From JACVRX01 sp035697245 (GTDB lineage: Bacteria; Actinomycetota; Actinomycetes; Jiangellales; Jiangellaceae): DNA of 64,000 bases. The stretch lies in contig DASSDH010000264.1 in NCBI GenBank assembly GCA_035697245.1, positions 15,113 through 79,112 on the forward strand, in the 5' to 3' direction. The notes below the pieces were generated by a model, which searched no databases, was not told where the DNA came from, and saw only the letters and a list, made by a program, of their open reading frames with translations. Positions 62,263 to 64,000 of the stretch are shown piece by piece. Every line of letters begins with the position of its first letter. Within the stretch, counting starts at the first letter, position 1. Made by a program: the position numbers and the translations under genes.

Positions 62263-62760
62263 TCGTTTTTTATGAGGCGTCCGGCTGCGCTCCCTGCCGA
62301 GTGAACTTCTCTCTCCGAGGCCCGTCTTTTTGGTACGCGAGCGCGTCGCTCCCAGCCCATCCCGAGAGGCAATTATTCTCCCCGGAATGTCCGTTTCCCC
62401 CCCATTGTCGGGCAGAGAAGCGCGGAGACAGGTGTCGCGGCGGCGGGTGCCAGGAAAAAGAAGCCGTAAGTAAATCGCGGAGACATGTGTCGCAGGGGGT
62501 TGTTGATCTTAGAAAACGGGGGGTCACCAGCGCCACGCAGTCACCGAACTCTGGTCACTTCGCTCCCGCTCCACCCATTAAGTCGCGGCGGCGCGTCAAA
62601 GTCACCATCGAGGTCCCGGCGCGGAGCCGGTCGCGATCAGTCTCGGTGGAACCAAGGTCGGGCGATGTTGGGGCCCCTCCTTTCACTCAGCGCTGGAGTC
62701 CGGCCTGCGCGTCGTCGCCTACACCACCACCCATCCGAAGTGACCCGAACGGAAGTTCAC
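62263..62760. other. 498-base region without a gene inside the element
   Basis: Between HNH and the next protein, this stretch has AT-rich spots (TTTTTT at 62271, AATTATT near 62371, AAGTAAATC near 62468) unusual for this window. It also has two copies of a palindromic motif, listed separately. No frame has convincing protein character. It could be a replication origin, a packaging or regulatory site. Confidence 0.5.
62421..62495. repeat. Two copies of a palindromic 20-base motif
   Basis: CGCGGAGACAGGTGTCGCGG (62421-62440) and CGCGGAGACATGTGTCGCAG (62476-62495) differ at two positions, with start points 55 bases apart. Each contains the symmetric core GACAnnTGTC-like and CGCG arms. Direct repeats of a dyad like this suggest binding sites for an element-encoded protein. 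Confidence 0.6.
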
Positions 62761-63258
62761 ATGTTCACCAGGAACACCGTTGTAGTGGCCGCCGAGACTG
62801 TTGGCGAGGCCGCCCCGGTCGACCCGGCCGGGTTGGTTCCGTTGGCCGAGTTGGCCGGCGAAGGTTTCGGTTGGGGCGGCCAGTACGTGTCGTCGCCATA
62901 TGACGCCGTCGGGGAGTTGGCCCGCCAACTCGACGGCGAGGTCGTGCTCGACGATCTCGGCCGTCGTTGCGTCACCCGATCCACGGCGCGCCGTCTGTTC
63001 TCCGAAAGGGCCGATATCGAGCGGCGGCAGCGGGAGGCGCAGCAGCGTCACGAAGAAGAGCTAGCCGAGCAGGCGGCCAACAATCCCGTCCGAGGTGGCG
63101 TCCCGGCCGACTTGATCCCCGACGGCGTTTCACCTGCGGCCGCGATGTTGCAAGCAGCCAAAGACGCCGAACCGCGTCGCCGGTCAGTGCTCGAGGAAGC
63201 GCTGACCAACGACAGTGGCCTCGTCTACCACCCGATCAGCGATCGGGAGGAGTCGTGA
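62761..63258 (+). CDS. Element protein of unknown function with a central coiled coil
   Basis: 165 residues. The first 60 are hydrophobic and mixed (GFGWGGQYVSSPYDAVGELA). Then comes a charged coiled-coil segment (ERADIERRQREAQQRHEEEL) and an acidic end. ATG at 62761 follows GGAAG. Its stop overlaps the next GTG by four bases. I do not recognise the family. It may interact with the next gene product, which is similarly unknown. Confidence 0.65.
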   Translation: MFTRNTVVVAAETVGEAAPVDPAGLVPLAELAGEGFGWGGQYVSSPYDAVGELARQLDGEVVLDDLGRRCVTRSTARRLFSERADIERRQREAQQRHEEELAEQAANNPVRGGVPADLIPDGVSPAAAMLQAAKDAEPRRRSVLEEALTNDSGLVYHPISDREES

Positions 63259-63679
63259 GCGCCGCCGCCGTGGATTGGGACCGGTTGGTGGACCGGTACG
63301 CGATCGCAACCGAGCAGGTCCACATCGCCGACCGGTTGAGCGACGTGGCGATGGCCAACGCCGAGTGGTTGGTGCGGCCACGGCTGAAGCTGCTGGACGA
63401 GTCCCGGCGGGTCGTGCGGGTGCAGAACGCCCCGCCGGAGGCCGCCCGCCGCGGGTGCTCAAGCACTGGCACGCGGCCGCCCCGCCGAGCCGGAGCGGCG
63501 TCGAGCCGGTCGGCAAGTATCGCGAACGGCCGAACGGGCGGGACATCGACTACGTGGTGTCCAGTTCCGCCGCGGGCGATGACCTCATCGCGCTGCTGGC
63601 GGACGAGATTGAGCCGTCGGTGGTTGTGCGGCGCTGCGCGGGCGGCGACACCGATCTGTTGACCTCGTTCGAGATATGA
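63255..63679 (+). pseudogene. Element protein of unknown function, frameshifted
   Basis: About 141 residues if repaired. From GTG 63255 the frame reads VDWDRLVDRYAIATEQVHIA through RVVRVQNAPPEAARR. One base is missing near 63447-63453 (a CCGCCGCGGG stretch) and frame 0 changes to frame 2. It continues VLKHWHAAAPPSRSGVEPVG to SFEI and stop at 63679. A helical start and a mixed end, no known domain. Coupled to the previous gene. Confidence 0.6.
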
Positions 63680-63753
63680 CGAGGCGGCCGCCCCGGTCGA
63701 TCCTGCGGGCCATGCTCGGTGCTGGCGATGGATCCCGGATCCAGGTATAAATC

Positions 63754-63787
63754 AGCGGCATCTATCGGCCACAGCATGCATGCCGCT
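63754..63787. repeat. Inverted repeat near the right side of the element
   Basis: AGCGGCAT (63754-63761) pairs with ATGCCGCT (63780-63787) across 18 bases. A 10-base direct repeat, TCGGCCACAG, occurs at 63765-63774 and 63817-63826. It lies between the last element gene and the gene at 63837, where a border, promoter or terminator is expected. Confidence 0.4.
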
Positions 63788-63836
63788 ATCAACAGAAACG
63801 TCGATGCACTAATTGGTCGGCCACAGGGACGCCCAA

Positions 63837-64000
63837 ATGCAGACCCTCATCGCCTACGCATTCGACGACGTGACCCAGCAGGTGACGGTGGCCAGCCGGT
63901 TGCAGCGGCTGGAGTCGTATTACGCGGATGTGTGGCAAGGACGGGTGCACCGCTGGGGGCGTGACGCTGGTGCTATTGGCTTGCATATCTGGGATCTCGT
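63837..64000 (+). CDS. Partial gene at the window end, possibly asparagine-synthase-related
   Basis: The first 54 codons of a gene cut by the window edge, starting at ATG 63837 with AGGGA upstream. The product begins MQTLIAYAFDDVTQQVTVAS and continues VWQGRVHRWGRDAGAIGLHI. The pattern faintly recalls the N-terminus of asparagine-synthase-related proteins, but the piece is too short to decide. It is probably the first gene right of the element. Confidence 0.4.
   Translation, partial: MQTLIAYAFDDVTQQVTVASRLQRLESYYADVWQGRVHRWGRDAGAIGLHIWDL

Larger units (their letters stand above)
57348..63750 (+). mobile_element. Integrated phage-satellite-like element
   Basis: A compact block of co-directional genes with phage-type content: a tyrosine recombinase at the left end, several short proteins, a DUF2742-like protein, a primase/helicase ATPase and an HNH nuclease. 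Most starts overlap the previous stop. No terminase, portal, capsid or tail gene is present before the right side, where a chromosome-like gene starts at 63837. The order is like that of small actinobacterial elements such as phiRv1/phiRv2. The boundaries are approximate; no flanking repeat was confirmed. Confidence 0.6.

Noticed and set aside
62270..62536. 88-codon frame on the minus strand in the element gap
   Set aside because: No ribosome site or recognisable protein pattern, and it covers the duplicated dyad.
57296..63836. tRNA-type attachment site for the element
   Set aside because: No tRNA or tRNA-3'-like repeat is visible at either end.
1..64000. CRISPR array, restriction-modification or toxin-antitoxin system
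   Set aside because: No regularly spaced repeats, and no methyltransferase, nuclease-pair or toxin families recognised outside the single HNH protein.

Overview
This is a high-GC window with closely packed genes, many GTG starts and repeated 4-base ATGA/GTGA start-stop overlaps. That pattern and the gene families point to an actinomycete. Supporting markers are sepH, coproporphyrin-dependent heme genes, an F420-type LLM oxidoreductase, and DUF3000, DUF3093, DUF3159, DUF3710, DUF4193 and DUF5998 proteins. The genus cannot be fixed from the sequence alone. No rRNA, tRNA or CRISPR array was seen.

Bases 1-57295 look like ordinary chromosome. 1-8443 holds a second type IIA topoisomerase pair (parE partial, parC on the other strand) around an aldo/keto reductase, a sucrase/ferredoxin-like protein, arginine deiminase and an adenylate kinase. 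8574-14848 holds a GNAT/acyl-CoA synthetase fusion, a DUF5998 and phosphodiesterase pair, and an orphan ECF sigma factor. 15284-23107 holds sepH, a lactone oxidase and MFS pair, ferrochelatase with an inositol-phosphatase-like gene, and an ABC exporter. 23338-27737 is the conserved DUF4193, DUF3093, dut, DUF3710, OB-fold, DUF3159 and TrkA-pair block. It is followed by a KimA-like permease, a calcium/proton antiporter, aconitase, dxs and a fatty-acid beta-oxidation pair (to 42009).

42101-49501 is more accessory. It contains a frameshifted secreted protein, an AlkD-like protein and a probable envelope-glycan locus: an FAD/UGM-like oxidoreductase, a membrane protein fused to a GT2 glycosyltransferase, an NAD epimerase, a GT-C-like membrane protein and a 54-residue lipoprotein. 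Two DtxR/IdeR-like boxes lie in its divergent promoter. 49505-54693 holds rnd and DUF3000 opposite hemE-cgoX-chdC. With cpfC at 19022 these give the late coproporphyrin-dependent heme pathway. cgoX carries a 96-base palindromic insertion that keeps the frame open. 54741-57295 holds a GNAT, msrB, DoxX and a free-standing LigD-type polymerase domain.

57348 to about 63750 is an integrated element resembling small actinobacterial prophages or phage satellites. It has a tyrosine recombinase, small phage-type proteins, a primase/helicase-like ATPase and an HNH nuclease, but no packaging or capsid genes in view. Three single-base frameshifts fall in two of its genes, so either the element is decaying or this assembly has uncorrected one-base deletions. 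A chromosomal-looking partial gene starts at 63837 and runs off the window.
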